Assembly: GCA_035299505.1 (NCBI GenBank)
Contig: DATGWL010000097.1
Span: 1-64,000, forward strand
Source of the DNA: M3007 sp035299505
Lineage (GTDB): Bacteria > Bacteroidota > Bacteroidia > Chitinophagales > Saprospiraceae
Direction of reading: 5' to 3'
DNA length: 64,000 bases
The notes below the pieces were generated by a model that saw nothing but the letters and a program-made list of their open reading frames with translations, had not been told where the DNA came from and made no database searches. Below, in pieces: positions 36,999 through 46,827 of this stretch. The translations under genes were made by a program, and so were the position numbers. The stretch's first letter is position 1. Each line of letters starts with the position of its first letter.

Positions 36999-38368
36999 CT
37001 TATCCAGTGAATGTTGCATACTTTTTTGGTCGTGTTCTGCCATTTAAATCGTTCATCAAGGCGCAATCCCAGTACCCAGATGATGGCGCCATCCTGATTG
37101 CTCAACACCCAGGTTTGTTCTTTTTCCAGTCGGGATAACTTTTGATTGGTGAAAAAATCCTGCAATTTCTGGTGTTTACCTCCCATACCCAATGGCTGAA
37201 AGGTATCGCCGGGTTGCCATTTGCGCAAAAGTAGAGGGAAGCGCAATGTTTCGGCATCAACCGTAATTTTATTAGGGTCTGACTGAACCGGATTTTCGCC
37301 GGGTTCAACCGTTGCATACATCAGAAAAAGCCTCGTTTCGTCTGGCAGCCGAAGCATCAAATCATCTTCCTGCACCTTGAGTGAAAAACTGTCGGGCAAA
37401 GATTTATCGCTGGCAAACACCAGCAGATGTTCCCTGTCCATGAGCGCAGAAAAACCTTTGTCTGTGTGCCATTCCACACCAATCTGTTCAAATCCGTCTG
37501 CCATTTGCCTGGTCTGTTCGGCATCAAAACCATAATCCTTTAACAATTGCCGCAGGGCCTGCCTGGGTGATGGCAACAGTGCGATTGCCTTCTTTTGAAG
37601 CTTCACGGTATGGTTATCATATAGCACAAACTGTTGCAGCAAATAGCCCAGATTCCGGTCGGCAGACCTGATGCGGCGCATGTTCCGTGCGGCAGTATCC
37701 GGCAAATTAGGATTTAAGGATTGCAGCACCGGCACCACCTGGTGCCGGATCAGGTTGCGGGCATAGTCGTCGTGCGCATTACTGCTGTCTTCGCGCCAGG
37801 CCAGGCCTTGCTCCCTGGCAAACTGTTCAATATGCTCCCTTCCTGCAAACAACAAAGGCCGGAACACCTGCAAGCCGGCAAATTGACTTCCCGTACCAAA
37901 TGTTTTATGCGCCTGAATACCGGAAAGTCCAGGAAGTGAGGTTCCCCGGGTAAAATTCAGCAAGGCAGTTTCCAGGGCATCATTTTGGTGATGCGCGGTA
38001 CATACACCGGCAAATCCGTGCACTTCTGTCAATTCCTTAAACCAGGCATACCTGAGGTTTCGGGCGGCCATCTGTGTACTCTGGCCAGTTGATTCGGCCA
38101 CTCTTTTCGTTTCAAAACGCTGCACAAAACAAGGAACATCCAGTTGTCGGGCAAGCGATTGTACAAACTGCTCATCCTGATCAGATTCCGCGCCCCTCAA
38201 CTGAAAATTAACGTGTGCTATGGCAAAAGGGAAACCTGCCCTCCGGAAAAGTTCCACCATGACACAGGAATCCAATCCGCCACTTACTGCCAGGAGCACC
38301 TTTTGGTCTTGCGAAAATGGCAAGTCCTGTGTTTTTGAAAACTTAAAAAATTCCTCAAGCATTTCCAT
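36995..38368 (-). CDS. tilS: tRNA(Ile)-lysidine synthase
   Basis: A 457-residue enzyme that converts C34 of the tRNA-Ile(CAU) anticodon to lysidine, needed to read AUA. The N-terminal ATP pyrophosphatase motif AVSGGLDSCVMVELF is near residue 30, followed by AHVNFQLRG and CTAHHQNDALET (the HxxND motif). A TilS substrate-binding C-terminal domain follows. Starts at 38368 or 38362 are equally possible. It is the first gene of a tilS-pgi pair sharing an ATGA overlap. Confidence 0.94.
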   Translation of the reverse strand: MEMLEEFFKFSKTQDLPFSQDQKVLLAVSGGLDSCVMVELFRRAGFPFAIAHVNFQLRGAESDQDEQFVQSLARQLDVPCFVQRFETKRVAESTGQSTQMAARNLRYAWFKELTEVHGFAGVCTAHHQNDALETALLNFTRGTSLPGLSGIQAHKTFGTGSQFAGLQVFRPLLFAGREHIEQFAREQGLAWREDSSNAHDDYARNLIRHQVVPVLQSLNPNLPDTAARNMRRIRSADRNLGYLLQQFVLYDNHTVKLQKKAIALLPSPRQALRQLLKDYGFDAEQTRQMADGFEQIGVEWHTDKGFSALMDREHLLVFASDKSLPDSFSLKVQEDDLMLRLPDETRLFLMYATVEPGENPVQSDPNKITVDAETLRFPLLLRKWQPGDTFQPLGMGGKHQKLQDFFTNQKLSRLEKEQTWVLSNQDGAIIWVLGLRLDERFKWQNTTKKVCNIHWIR

Positions 38369-38464
38369 GAAACAAAGTCAAAATACCTTGCAGGCAAAAC
38401 AGAATGAACAAAAGTGAATTGTGTTTGTATATCGTTTGAAACACAATTACACTAACTAAACACC

Positions 38465-40957
38465 ATGAAAAACAAGATTTACCTGATACTCCTGTTTCTG
38501 CCATTGCTCTCCAAGGCTCAAATATCCGGAAAAGTACTGGATGAAAACGGCGATCCACTTCCTTTCGCCACAGTTTATGTGCGTAATACCAGTAATGGTA
38601 CGGTATCTAATACCAATGGCGAATTCAAACTACATGTAGAAAAAGGCTCCCATGAGCTTGTTTTTCAATACATTGGCTATAAACAACATCTGGAAAAAGT
38701 TGTCGTATCTGAAAAACCAGTCTCTTTAAAGGTTACCATGGAGCCCTCCAACCTCGAATTGAAAGAAGTAGAGGTTTCCTCCATTGATCCGGCCATCCGG
38801 ATCATGCGTGAAGTGATTAAAAAACGCTCCTTTTACCGCAAAAAAACTGCAAACTATACTTGTGACGCTTACATCAAAGGATTTTACAAACTGGTAGACA
38901 GTCCCAAAAAAATAATGGGTGAGGAGGTAGGTAATATGGGGGGCGTACTGGACACTTCAGGTTCTGGGGTAATTTATCTCTCGGAATCTGTATCAAAAGT
39001 ATGGGCGCAAGACCCTCCGGGGCGCAAAAAAGAGGTGATGGTTTCCAGCAGGGTGAGTGGCAATCAGAATGGATTTAGCGTAAACCGGGCCACCCTTACC
39101 GATTTCAACCTCTACAATGAACGGATTGAAATAGAACGAGAAATTCTTTCACCGTTGGCCGACAACGCTTTCTCCTATTATAATTTCAAACACGCCGGTC
39201 GTTTCCGAAATGAACTGGGCTTTACGGTGGAAAAAATCAAGGTAATTCCAAAGCGGCCCGCCGATCCTGTTTTCTCCGGCTTTCTTTACGTGGTAGATGA
39301 ATTCTGGCTTTTATCTGGTGTAGACCTCGCCCTCACCGGCTCAGCCATCAAGCAACCTGTACTGGACACCCTTAGAATTCAACAACAGTTTGTACCGCTG
39401 GGCGCTACTGATTCCTGGGGACTGCTTACTCAGCTAACCACGTTCAAATTTGGCATTTTCGGGTTCAAAATCAACGGCTTCTTTAATGGCGTTTTTTCCA
39501 ATTACAACCTGAATCCTGTTTTTGAAAAAGATCTGTTCTCTGATGAGGTATTTAAAATTGAGGAAAAAGCCAATGAACAAACCCAGGAATACTGGGCTGA
39601 AGTGCGCCCTATACCCCTGACGGAAGAAGAGGGCAGCGATTATGTAAAAAAGGATAGCCTGCAGAAAATATGGAAATCCAAAGCTTACATGGATAGTCTC
39701 GACCGGAAAAGCAACCGGTTTAAGCCCAATAACCTCCTGTTTGGTTACACCTGGGAAAACTCCTACAAGCATACCTCCGTTTCTTATCCGGCAGCCTTTA
39801 AATGGGTGCAGTTCAATACGGTCCAAGGTTGGTTGCTCGACATCAGGCCATCCTGGGAAAAAGAATCCGATGAGAAAGGCACCCGTTACTGGCGCGCCAA
39901 CGGAGCCCTGAACTATGGCTTTTCTGAAAAAAAACTGCGAGCCAGCGCTAAAATCCAGCGCAGGTTCGACAGTATCAAGTACCGAACCTTGTCTGTAGAA
40001 GGGGGCTCCACAACTGCTCAATTCAATGAACGAGAACCTATTACTCCGTTTTTGAACACCCAGTATTCCTTGTTCGACAAGCGCAATTTTATGAAATTGT
40101 ACGAGAAGCGTTTCCTTCGACTGGACTACAGTCAGGTGGTACGTACGGGCTGGGTTTTCCGGGGAATTGCAGAGTGGGCACAGAGGAGTTTGTTGGAAAA
40201 CACCAGCGATTTCACCTGGCGCAAGAAAGTTGCCCGGGAGTATACCAGCAATGATCCCGTTCCGGGATTTAATTCGGATGGAGCAAATGCCCAGCCAGAC
40301 CTACTTTTTGTAGAAGCGCAGTTCATTTTTCGCCCCAGGCAGACTTACAGTAGTTATCCCAACCAGCGCTTTTATGAAAACTCCGGTTGGCCGGAGTTTA
40401 TCCTGAGTTACAGGAGCGCTATTCCGGTTGGTGGCAAGGATTGGGCAAATTTTGACCTGCTTCGATTCAATATTCGCCAGAGCGACCTTACCTGGGGGCT
40501 TGGAGGATACTCTCAATGGAATGTTGGCGCCGGCATTTTTGTACGCAAAGACAATTTGGGCTTCATGGATTTGTACCATCCGCTTGGCAACCAAACCATT
40601 TTTGCCAATCCAGACAATTACCAGAGAGGCTTCTTCCTCCTTCCATATTATGCCTATGGTACCTCTGAGCCATTTGCGGAGTTGCACTTCCAACATCATT
40701 TGGAGGGCTGGTTGTTGGATAAGATCCCGCTGATTCGGAAACTTAACTGGAAAGAAGTTTTTGGCGCCAACGTGTTTTATGCCAACCAACCTTCCAGAGA
40801 TCCGGCCTACACCGGAAAACTACCCTATTGGGAAGTAAACTGGGGCTTTGAAAACATAGGCATCAAAGCCATTCGCCCGCTCAGAGTAGATGTAGCATTT
40901 GGCTTCTTTGGCTCAGACTTTTACCGCTCCGGAGTTACGCTCGGATTAAGTTTGTAG
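38465..40957 (+). CDS. DUF5686 outer-membrane protein with carboxypeptidase-regulatory N-domain
   Basis: An 830-residue protein with a signal peptide (IYLILLFLPLLSKAQ). Residues ~20-105 form a CarboxypepD_reg-like beta-sandwich (ISGKVLDENGDPLPFATVYV). The rest matches the DUF5686 layout: an N-terminal soluble part (IRIMREVIKKRSFYRKKTANY) and a C-terminal beta barrel with aromatic strand ends (VDVAFGFFGSDFYRSGVTLG). It has no TonB plug. The function of the family is unknown; the barrel suggests an outer-membrane role. It is divergent from tilS. Confidence 0.85.
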   Translation: MKNKIYLILLFLPLLSKAQISGKVLDENGDPLPFATVYVRNTSNGTVSNTNGEFKLHVEKGSHELVFQYIGYKQHLEKVVVSEKPVSLKVTMEPSNLELKEVEVSSIDPAIRIMREVIKKRSFYRKKTANYTCDAYIKGFYKLVDSPKKIMGEEVGNMGGVLDTSGSGVIYLSESVSKVWAQDPPGRKKEVMVSSRVSGNQNGFSVNRATLTDFNLYNERIEIEREILSPLADNAFSYYNFKHAGRFRNELGFTVEKIKVIPKRPADPVFSGFLYVVDEFWLLSGVDLALTGSAIKQPVLDTLRIQQQFVPLGATDSWGLLTQLTTFKFGIFGFKINGFFNGVFSNYNLNPVFEKDLFSDEVFKIEEKANEQTQEYWAEVRPIPLTEEEGSDYVKKDSLQKIWKSKAYMDSLDRKSNRFKPNNLLFGYTWENSYKHTSVSYPAAFKWVQFNTVQGWLLDIRPSWEKESDEKGTRYWRANGALNYGFSEKKLRASAKIQRRFDSIKYRTLSVEGGSTTAQFNEREPITPFLNTQYSLFDKRNFMKLYEKRFLRLDYSQVVRTGWVFRGIAEWAQRSLLENTSDFTWRKKVAREYTSNDPVPGFNSDGANAQPDLLFVEAQFIFRPRQTYSSYPNQRFYENSGWPEFILSYRSAIPVGGKDWANFDLLRFNIRQSDLTWGLGGYSQWNVGAGIFVRKDNLGFMDLYHPLGNQTIFANPDNYQRGFFLLPYYAYGTSEPFAELHFQHHLEGWLLDKIPLIRKLNWKEVFGANVFYANQPSRDPAYTGKLPYWEVNWGFENIGIKAIRPLRVDVAFGFFGSDFYRSGVTLGLSL

Positions 40958-41114
40958 TCATGATATAATTTTTTTTCATTTATTTTGCGGTGTGGTTTCA
41001 AATTGGAACGGTTCTTGAATAACAAGAAGCGGACCGTTACACGCTTTAATCCCCTCGTTTGTTGCGGTTCCCTGTATAATAATCCGTTTGCACTCACTTT
41101 ATTCGAGAACTGCC

Positions 41115-41579
41115 ATGACCTATGTCCCAAAAGCTGCAGTTCAAGACAAGCATGTCTTTGCAGCAACACCGATTACACCTCAAAAAAACACCACAGAAAA
41201 CGCTTCAGTACAAAAAGCCATTCACAGTGAAGTAGTTTTTGGGTCGCCCACAATGAACTGCAATGGAACCGGAATTTGCCGGATATCATCCATGCACTCA
41301 GTTAAGGCCGATCAGAACACCAGCGCTTGTCAGAAAACGGTTGCGCAACTGATGCCCGGAGGGAACGGAAAAATTACCCTGTATTTTTACCGCTCCATGC
41401 TTTGCATCCATTTGTTTCGCAAACATTTTTACAAAGGCGTACTGGAAATGCAGGATCCCTGCATCATTCCGGATGATCTGATGCAGAGCCTGAACATTCA
41501 GACGCGAACGATCCAGCCTGGCAAATACGCCATTACAGAGCAGAACGGAGTGTTCAAACTCGAGCTGGATTGTAAATAA
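41115..41579 (+). CDS. Small hypothetical protein with CNGTGICRI motif
   Basis: A 154-residue protein from ATG 41115 (a TTG at 41088 is also in frame). No signal peptide or membrane helix is evident. It has a Cys pair in MNCNGTGICRI and three or four other cysteines (SACQKT, LCIHLF, DPCIIP, LDCK). The C-terminal half reads as a globular alpha/beta domain. I do not recognise the family. It has no operon partner: a strong terminator follows. Confidence 0.6.
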   Translation: MTYVPKAAVQDKHVFAATPITPQKNTTENASVQKAIHSEVVFGSPTMNCNGTGICRISSMHSVKADQNTSACQKTVAQLMPGGNGKITLYFYRSMLCIHLFRKHFYKGVLEMQDPCIIPDDLMQSLNIQTRTIQPGKYAITEQNGVFKLELDCK

Positions 41580-41604
41580 GACCATATTGGGGAAAATGTA
41601 ACAT

Positions 41605-41659
41605 GAGGGTGTTGCTTTAGTTCTGCAATGCAGGCTAAAGGAACACCCTCTCGTTTTTT
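41605..41659 (+). terminator. Rho-independent terminator after the CNGTGICRI gene
   Basis: A 16-bp stem GAGGGTGTTGCTTTAG / CTAAAGGAACACCCTC (one mismatch) with a T-rich tail. Confidence 0.92.
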
Positions 41660-41718
41660 CAACAACCCGATGCAATATGTTAACGCAGAGTATACACTAT
41701 ATTTACATAAGCAACTGA

Positions 41719-41786
41719 TTAACAACAACTTAATCAACACTTAATCCTGAATCGTTCACAGCCGGTTCTCCCCTGTTCTACTTTTG
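41719..41786 (+). promoter_or_regulatory. SusC promoter with triple 11-bp TTAAY repeats (candidate Pho box)
   Basis: TTAAC at 41719, TTAAT at 41730 and TTAAT at 41741 are spaced exactly 11 bp, as in Pho-type direct repeats. A perfect -7 element TACTTTTG is at 41779-41786. The distance from the last repeat start to the -7 element (38 bp) is the 16 bp seen at three other promoters in the window plus 22 bp (two helical turns). The rest of the 41580-41897 gap holds only the terminator above and a leader of about 110 nt. Regulation by phosphate is inferred. Confidence 0.6.
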
Positions 41787-41897
41787 CTGCGAGAAATTTC
41801 ATACCAATTATTCTCCTTTTTTCCGCGGTATGAGATCTCCACTTAAAAGGTACCTGTAATCACCTTTTAAGCATTTCAACATCAAACATTTCTATCT

Positions 41898-44800
41898 ATG
41901 AAGGTTCATTACCTATCCTTCAAGGGCCACCTTTTGGTCCTTGCCCTCATGCTTATGTCTGTTGGACATCTATTTGCCCAACAGATAACTGGTTCTGTAA
42001 CTGATGCGGAAACCAATGAATTGCTCCCGGGAGCTACCATTCTTATCAAAAATGGTGGTAGGGGCACCACTACCAATGGAAATGGCCAGTATTCAATTGA
42101 TGCCAAACAAGGCGATGAATTGGTGGTGTCTTTAGTTGGTTACGGAGCACAAACCATTACCGTAGGCGCCGTCAGAACCCTTGACTTTGCCCTGGTTCCA
42201 GACAACAAACTTCAGGAAGTAATTGTAACAGCCCTGGGTATCAGCAGAGAGAAAAAATCCTTGGGATATGCTGCACAAGAGGTGAAGGGAGAAGACCTCA
42301 TTAAAGCGCGCGAAACCAATATCATCAACTCGTTGGCTGGTAAGGTAGCTGGTGTTACTGTGGTTGGCAACCCTTCTGGCATAGGCTCTTCCTCCCGAAT
42401 TACCATTCGTGGTGAACGCTCTTTGAATATTGGCAGGAACCAGCCTCTCTTTGTTGTGGATGGTGTACCTATTACCAATGAATTCCGTGGCTCTTCCGGC
42501 AACAGCTTCCAGGAAGCTGATTACGGCAATGGAGCCGGTTTTGTAAACCCGGATGATGTTGAATCAATTACGGTTTTAAAAGGCGCCAATGCTGCGGCTT
42601 TGTACGGTTCAAGAGCCAATAACGGTGTAATTGTGATCACCACCAAATCCGGAAAAGGCACCAAAGGCATTGGTGTATCCGTCAACTCTACAGTTACCTT
42701 TGAAAACGTACTCCGATTGCCAGAATACCAAAACCAATATGGCCAAGGCCTTGGCGGCAATTTTGAATTCAAGGATGGCAATGGCGGTGGCACTGCAGAT
42801 GGTGTTGATGAAAGCTGGGGACCTCAATTGAACGGACAATTGATTCCTCAATTCGATTCTCCAACCTCTAACGGGTACCGCGGAGGTGATGTGGGCAATC
42901 TGTTTACCTCCATAGGCCCGGTAAATCTGGATCAACAACTGGCAGCTCGTGGAAGTATTACTGCAACGCCCTGGGTTGCACGGCCTGATAATATCCGCGA
43001 CTTTTTTGAAACAGGTGTTACCCAAACACACAATGTGGCGCTTACCGGTAGCAATCAGAATGGCGACTTCCGTCTTTCTTACACCTGGTTGGATCAGGTG
43101 GGTACAGTGCCAAATACTGATTTGAAACGCAATACTATTTCGTTCTCAGGTGGTTATAAACTGAGTGATCGTCTGCATGTTCGTACGGCCATCAATTACC
43201 TGACCAATACCAGTTCCAATCGCCCAAACCTCAGTTATGGTACTGAAAACATCATGTATCTGTTCAACTGCTGGTTGGGCCGTCAGGTAGATGTTCGGGC
43301 CATGCGTGACTATTGGATGGCAGGTCGGGAAGGTTTGAACCAATTTGGCTTTAATTACAACTACCACGATAACCCCTATTTCAACCTGTACGAAAACACC
43401 AACAGCCAAAATTTGGGTCGCGTTTATGGTAATGCTTCTATTACCTACGATTTTACCGATCATTTGAGTTTGATGCTCCGTGCTGGCACGGATGCCAGCA
43501 ATGAGTTCCGCGCACGACGCAGGGCGTACAGCACACAGCGTTTCCAGCGCGGCAGTTACCGGGAAGAAAGAATTGGTTTTTCTGAACTGAATACAGATTT
43601 CCTGTTAAGCTACAAAAAAGATCTGAATCGTGATTTTGACATGAATCTGGGCTTAGGTGGCAATGCCATGCGCCAGGTAGGTCGTTACTCCGATGTCATT
43701 GCTCCGGAGTTAGCAGTGCCAGGTATTTACACGCTGTCAAATTCCCGTGTGGCATTACAGAATCTCACCAATACCCCGTATACAGAGAAACGCATCAATT
43801 CTTTGTATGCAACCGGCCAATTGGGATTCCGCAATTATCTGTACCTCGATCTTTCTGCCCGAAACGACTGGTCAAGCACCTTGCCATCCGACTCACGCAG
43901 CTATCTCTATTATGCGGCCAACATGAGTGCCGTTTTGACCGATGCATTGAAGATAAAATCAGACATTTTATCTTTTGCTAAGGTTCGCGTAGGTATTGCT
44001 CAGGTAGGTAACGATACCGATCCATACCAGCTGGAAACAATCTTTAATGCTCAACAAGCTGTATTGGGAACACCTTCCTATAGTGAATCAAGTGTTTTGG
44101 TTAATGCAGACCTGAAACCTGAAATCAGTACTTCATTTGAAACAGGCCTCGACCTGCGATTCTTCCACAACCGCCTGGGATTGGATGTAACTTATTACAA
44201 TACTCAGAGCAAAAACCAGATTCTTCCTATCCCACTAACAAACACATCCGGTTACAGCGCTCGTATCATTAATGCCGGTTTGATTGAAAACCAGGGGGTT
44301 GAATTGATGCTGACGGCTACGCCGATTCGCAAACGCAATTTCAGCTGGGATGTATATTTCAACTTTTCCCGTAATCGCAGCGAAGTAAAGGAGCTGTTTA
44401 CAGATCCTGTTTCCGGTCAGGAAGTAAGTAATTATGTACTGGCATCACGGTATGTAACCGTTGAAGCTCGGGTTGGCGAGCAAATGGGCAACATGTATGG
44501 CATTGGATATGAGCGCGTTAGCAGCGATCCCAATAGCAAATACTATGACCCTTCCGGTCAATTTGTAGGCCAGGTAGTTTACAACAATCAAGGCAAACCA
44601 ATCCGGACTTCTAGCCGTATTCTATTGGGGAATTACAACCCTGATTGGCTGGGCGGCATTGGCAACACCTTCAATTTCAAAGGATTGTCGCTCGGGGTAT
44701 TATTCGATGTACGAATTGGCGGTAAAGTGTACTCCCATACCCAAACGGTAGGTCGTGAGGGCGGCCAAATCATCGAAACACTGGAAGGTCGTGCTAATGG

Positions 44801-45203
44801 CTACGACTTGAATGTGGAAGGAAACGGCGTAATTGGAGAAGGCGTAGTTCAGAATGCTGATGGTTCCTTCAGTCCGAACGCAGTTAAGTTGAGTGCCCGT
44901 GAATGGCATACCACTTACACCCTGGGTCGTAGCCTTATTGAGGGCGTAATGTACGACGCCTCCTTCACCAAACTCCGTGAAGTAAAATTGGGATACACCT
45001 TGCCTAATCGATTGCTCAAAGGCAGTGCTTTGCGCGATCTGAGCCTCTCTGTGGTAGGCCGCAACCTGGCACTTTGGACCAAAGTACCACACATTGATCC
45101 TGAAACATCTTCTACTGCTGGTGGAACTGTTATCCCAGGTGTAGAATCTGTTGCGCTGCCTTCAACACGTAGCTGGGGTGTAAATCTGAGCTTCCGCTTT
45201 TAA
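41898..45203 (+). CDS. SusC-type TonB-linked outer-membrane transporter
   Basis: An 1101-residue receptor: signal peptide (LLVLALMLMSVGHLFAQ), CarboxypepD_reg-like domain (residues ~30-105, ITGSVTDAETNELLPGATI), plug with EVIVTALGISREKKSLGYA and the SusC-family ITIRGERSLNIGRNQPLFVV and DDVESITVLKGANAAALYGS, then the barrel (LSFRF end). With the SusD lipoprotein 49 bp downstream it forms a lid-and-bin uptake complex. A TTAAY repeat promoter upstream and the P-related genes downstream suggest an organophosphorus ligand rather than a glycan. SusCD-like pairs induced by phosphate depletion have been reported in Flavobacterium. No glycoside hydrolase is nearby. Confidence 0.93.
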   Translation: MKVHYLSFKGHLLVLALMLMSVGHLFAQQITGSVTDAETNELLPGATILIKNGGRGTTTNGNGQYSIDAKQGDELVVSLVGYGAQTITVGAVRTLDFALVPDNKLQEVIVTALGISREKKSLGYAAQEVKGEDLIKARETNIINSLAGKVAGVTVVGNPSGIGSSSRITIRGERSLNIGRNQPLFVVDGVPITNEFRGSSGNSFQEADYGNGAGFVNPDDVESITVLKGANAAALYGSRANNGVIVITTKSGKGTKGIGVSVNSTVTFENVLRLPEYQNQYGQGLGGNFEFKDGNGGGTADGVDESWGPQLNGQLIPQFDSPTSNGYRGGDVGNLFTSIGPVNLDQQLAARGSITATPWVARPDNIRDFFETGVTQTHNVALTGSNQNGDFRLSYTWLDQVGTVPNTDLKRNTISFSGGYKLSDRLHVRTAINYLTNTSSNRPNLSYGTENIMYLFNCWLGRQVDVRAMRDYWMAGREGLNQFGFNYNYHDNPYFNLYENTNSQNLGRVYGNASITYDFTDHLSLMLRAGTDASNEFRARRRAYSTQRFQRGSYREERIGFSELNTDFLLSYKKDLNRDFDMNLGLGGNAMRQVGRYSDVIAPELAVPGIYTLSNSRVALQNLTNTPYTEKRINSLYATGQLGFRNYLYLDLSARNDWSSTLPSDSRSYLYYAANMSAVLTDALKIKSDILSFAKVRVGIAQVGNDTDPYQLETIFNAQQAVLGTPSYSESSVLVNADLKPEISTSFETGLDLRFFHNRLGLDVTYYNTQSKNQILPIPLTNTSGYSARIINAGLIENQGVELMLTATPIRKRNFSWDVYFNFSRNRSEVKELFTDPVSGQEVSNYVLASRYVTVEARVGEQMGNMYGIGYERVSSDPNSKYYDPSGQFVGQVVYNNQGKPIRTSSRILLGNYNPDWLGGIGNTFNFKGLSLGVLFDVRIGGKVYSHTQTVGREGGQIIETLEGRANGYDLNVEGNGVIGEGVVQNADGSFSPNAVKLSAREWHTTYTLGRSLIEGVMYDASFTKLREVKLGYTLPNRLLKGSALRDLSLSVVGRNLALWTKVPHIDPETSSTAGGTVIPGVESVALPSTRSWGVNLSFRF

Positions 45204-45252
45204 CCCCCCAAACCCCAAAAAACCATTTTTTTTCATTTCAGCCATTCTTACA

Positions 45253-46722
45253 ATGAAACATATAAGCATTAAATTTCTCGCAGCCTTTGCCCTGATTACG
45301 ATGGGATTTGGTTGCACCAAAGATTTTGATGAAGTTAACAGCAATCCCAATGCTCCAACCAGCGTAAATTCTGGCTTGTTGCTTCCTCAAATCCAGCGCG
45401 ATGTAATGAACTCCGTAATGGGTGAAACCTGGGGCATTGGCAATATTGTAATCCAGCATACGGCCAAAAATCAGTTTGTGAATGAAGACCGCTATCTCTG
45501 GGGTGAACTGAATTCCATTTGGAATACGGTTTACGATAACATGCGGGATGTGAAGATTATTCTCCAACAAAGTGAAGCCAACGGAGAGAACAACTACAAG
45601 GCAATTGCTTTGATCATGAAATCATGGATGTTCTCACTGGCAACAGACGCTTATGGAGATATCCCTTATTCAGAAGCTATCAGTGCCAAAGAGGGTCAGA
45701 ACTATCCGAAGTACGATACCCAGGAAGCCATTTATAACGGTATTCTCGCCGATTTGAAGACCGCCAGCGACTTGCTTGGCACTACAGGAGAAGTAGTTGC
45801 TGGTGATGTCATCTACAAAGGAGACCTGAATAAGTGGAAAAAACTGGCCAATTCTTTGCGCGTGCGCGCACTTCTTCGCATTTCACGCAAACGCGATGTA
45901 AGTGCAGAGTTGCGTGCCATTATTGATAGCCCCTCCAATTATCCGGTTTTTGAAAGCAATGCTGATAATGCTCTTTATTCGTATGCTGCAACAGCTCCGG
46001 ATCAGTTTCCGCTCTATTCCTCACGGATCGGTTCGTTTAATGAATTCCGTGCCAGCAAAACGCTGTTGGATACACTGAAAAGCCTCAGCGACCCTAGGAT
46101 GCCAATTTTCTTCAGACCTACTCCGGACACAGAGAACAGCGCTAATCCTGTTTTTGCAGGAATACCTAATGGATTGAACGACGTAGATGCACTGCAGTAT
46201 AACGGCGGGCCACAGTTCCAATCTCGTATTGGTTCCCTGTATTATGAGCAGTCAATTTCAACAACAGGTTTAACCATCGCAAAAGGCATCATTATGACCT
46301 ATGCCGAGCTGCAGTTTTTATTGGCTGAGGCAGCAGAAAAAGGCCTCTTATCAGGAAATGCCAAAACATTCTATGAGAACGGGGTAAACGGATCTTTTAC
46401 TTTTTACGGACTTACAACACCGGCAGATTACCTCACCAGAACGGCTGTTGCGTACGAAGGCTCCCAACAGGAAAAACTTGCAAAAATTGGTTTTCAGAAG
46501 TGGATTTCACTGTTTTTTCAGGGGATGGAGGCATGGTTTGATTGGCGTCGGACCGGAATTCCGGCTTTGACTCCGGGAATTTCCAACCAGAACAACAACA
46601 TGATTCCTGTACGCTTCCGTTATCCGATTATTGAGCAGGCACTCAATGAAACCAGCTATAACGAAGCGGTTCAAAGACAAGGTGCGGATGACCTGAATAC
46701 CAAAATGTGGTATCTGAAATAA
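45253..46722 (+). CDS. SusD/RagB-family lipoprotein
   Basis: A 489-residue surface lipoprotein (lipobox MGFGC, Cys ~21) of the SusD-like_2 type. It has TKDFDEVNSNPNAPTSV, the TPR-like helices around YKAIALIMKSWMFSLATDAY and DIPYSEA, and the C-terminal QKWISLFFQGMEAWFDWRRT block. It caps the SusC barrel and captures the ligand. A hairpin with a T-run lies 49-78 bp after the stop, but no promoter was found before the next gene, so partial read-through into the PhnZ/Bta genes is likely. Confidence 0.93.
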   Translation: MKHISIKFLAAFALITMGFGCTKDFDEVNSNPNAPTSVNSGLLLPQIQRDVMNSVMGETWGIGNIVIQHTAKNQFVNEDRYLWGELNSIWNTVYDNMRDVKIILQQSEANGENNYKAIALIMKSWMFSLATDAYGDIPYSEAISAKEGQNYPKYDTQEAIYNGILADLKTASDLLGTTGEVVAGDVIYKGDLNKWKKLANSLRVRALLRISRKRDVSAELRAIIDSPSNYPVFESNADNALYSYAATAPDQFPLYSSRIGSFNEFRASKTLLDTLKSLSDPRMPIFFRPTPDTENSANPVFAGIPNGLNDVDALQYNGGPQFQSRIGSLYYEQSISTTGLTIAKGIIMTYAELQFLLAEAAEKGLLSGNAKTFYENGVNGSFTFYGLTTPADYLTRTAVAYEGSQQEKLAKIGFQKWISLFFQGMEAWFDWRRTGIPALTPGISNQNNNMIPVRFRYPIIEQALNETSYNEAVQRQGADDLNTKMWYLK

Positions 46723-46770
46723 GGACGTACTATAATTGACTTCATACAACAATGGGTTTTCAGTTTAGGA

Positions 46771-46800
46771 GGAAAACGGCGAAATGCCGTTTTCCTTTCT
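46771..46800 (+). terminator. Hairpin terminator or attenuator after SusD
   Basis: A perfect 10-bp stem GGAAAACGGC / GCCGTTTTCC with a 5-nt loop, followed by a short T-rich tail. It lies 28 bp before the PhnZ-like start with no TAnnTTTG element in between, which points to attenuation rather than full separation. Confidence 0.8.
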
Positions 46801-46827
46801 GTTCTCAACCACTCAAACATTACCCAC

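Noticed and set aside
41898..46722. A polysaccharide utilisation locus
   Set aside because: No glycoside hydrolase, polysaccharide lyase, sulfatase or sugar-sensing regulator lies on either side; the neighbours are phosphorus-related.
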